Of a stretch of DNA of 64,000 bases, positions 63,753-64,000 are shown piece by piece. Where the stretch lies: the NCBI GenBank assembly GCA_934047225.1, contig OW203991.1, forward strand, positions 8,122,001 through 8,186,000, written 5' to 3'. The translations under genes and the position numbers were made by a program. This DNA comes from Ypsolopha sequella. Its lineage: Eukaryota > Arthropoda > Insecta > Lepidoptera > Ypsolophidae. Every line of letters begins with the position of its first letter. Position 1 is the first letter of the stretch. The notes beneath the pieces were generated by a model that saw only the letters and a program-made list of their open reading frames with translations, did not search any database and was not told the DNA's origin.

Positions 63753-64000
63753 CTGGCTGCTGCGGCGGAAGGAGCGGCGGCATCGTCGGCGGCGGCGCGG
63801 ACGGTGCTTGTGGAGGCGGCGCGTACGGCGAGACCACCGGCGAGCCCGGCACCGACTCGCCGCTCGTCGAGCCGATGGACCGTGGCGGCGGCACTAGCGG
63901 GCTCCGAGGCGCCTTGACCACCGGCGGCTCGGGCCGATCCAGCTCCACCCCGGGCTGCGACAGCCCGGTCTCCAGCGCCCGCGCCCGCGCTTCGTCCTGC
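63753..64000 (-). CDS. Partial coding exon of a host gene, proline-rich product
   Basis: Minus strand, open from the window edge (first full codon at 63999) to 63753, where CAG|GTTAGT is a strong 5' splice site, leaving the intron in phase 1. The encoded stretch begins QDEARARALETGLSQPGVEL and continues with proline/serine-rich, probably disordered sequence (SPLVPPPRSIGS, PYAPPPQAPSAPPP, TMPPLLPPQQP). No catalytic or folded domain is visible, so I do not name the gene. Composition is strikingly GC-rich against the rest of the window, and the plus strand has only a short alanine-rich shadow frame. The next exon would lie at lower coordinates and was not identified, so much of this window could be its intron. 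Confidence 0.65.

Noticed and set aside
63720..63917. Alanine-rich plus-strand frame of 65 codons
   Set aside because: GC-rich shadow of the minus-strand exon; the minus strand has an open frame to the window edge and a proper donor site.

Overview
This is repeat-dominated, AT-rich nuclear DNA from an insect, most likely a moth or butterfly. The clues are a GGGTTCCGTACC element at 13.7 and 24.6 kb of a kind I associate with Lepidoptera, many short TTAA-, TA- and 8-bp-duplication elements, and non-LTR retrotransposons with (ATT)n-type tails. I found no bacterial operons, no CRISPR and no viral genome. The species cannot be named from the sequence.

Only one stretch looks like a host gene: the last 250 bases hold a GC-rich, proline-rich coding exon on the minus strand that runs off the window edge and ends at a good 5' splice site. 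Everything else is intergenic or intronic sequence built from layers of transposons.

Layout. 0-5 kb: a SINE-like repeat split by a fold-back element, several MITEs and a LINE tail. 5-10.4 kb: a dense nest (fold-back composite, a palindromic MITE interrupted by a TTAA MITE, a 167-bp tandem array and more TTAA MITEs). 10.7-17.5 kb: a perfect hairpin, decayed LINE pieces and two hAT-type MITEs. 17.5-33.8 kb: dispersed repeats, fold-backs, more TTAA MITEs, and a 380-bp repeat that occurs twice in tandem at 33 kb. 33.9-36.6 kb: three LINE remnants, the last ending in six in-frame 84-bp tandem copies of its own C-terminal codons. 37.3-41.0 kb: a TTAA MITE split by a LINE tail and by a mariner that itself carries a second, inverted mariner of the same family. 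42.6-51.2 kb: a repeat with two datable insertions, a flawless 78-bp inverted repeat and further MITEs. 52.8-57.8 kb: an apparently complete LINE with intact ORF1 and ORF2 and a possible 14-bp target duplication. 57.8-63.2 kb: more MITEs and a SINE. 63.75-64 kb: the host exon.

The strongest content is insertion history. Several elements sit inside others, and the window also holds an uninterrupted copy of the target, so target duplications can be read directly (TA for mariner, TTAA for the largest MITE group, CCWGG for a palindromic MITE, 8 bp for hAT-like MITEs). No obviously new biochemical system was recognised. The least expected items are the mariner-in-mariner nest with a shared early stop, the group of TTAA MITEs with different ends but a common core, and the LINE-derived coding minisatellite.
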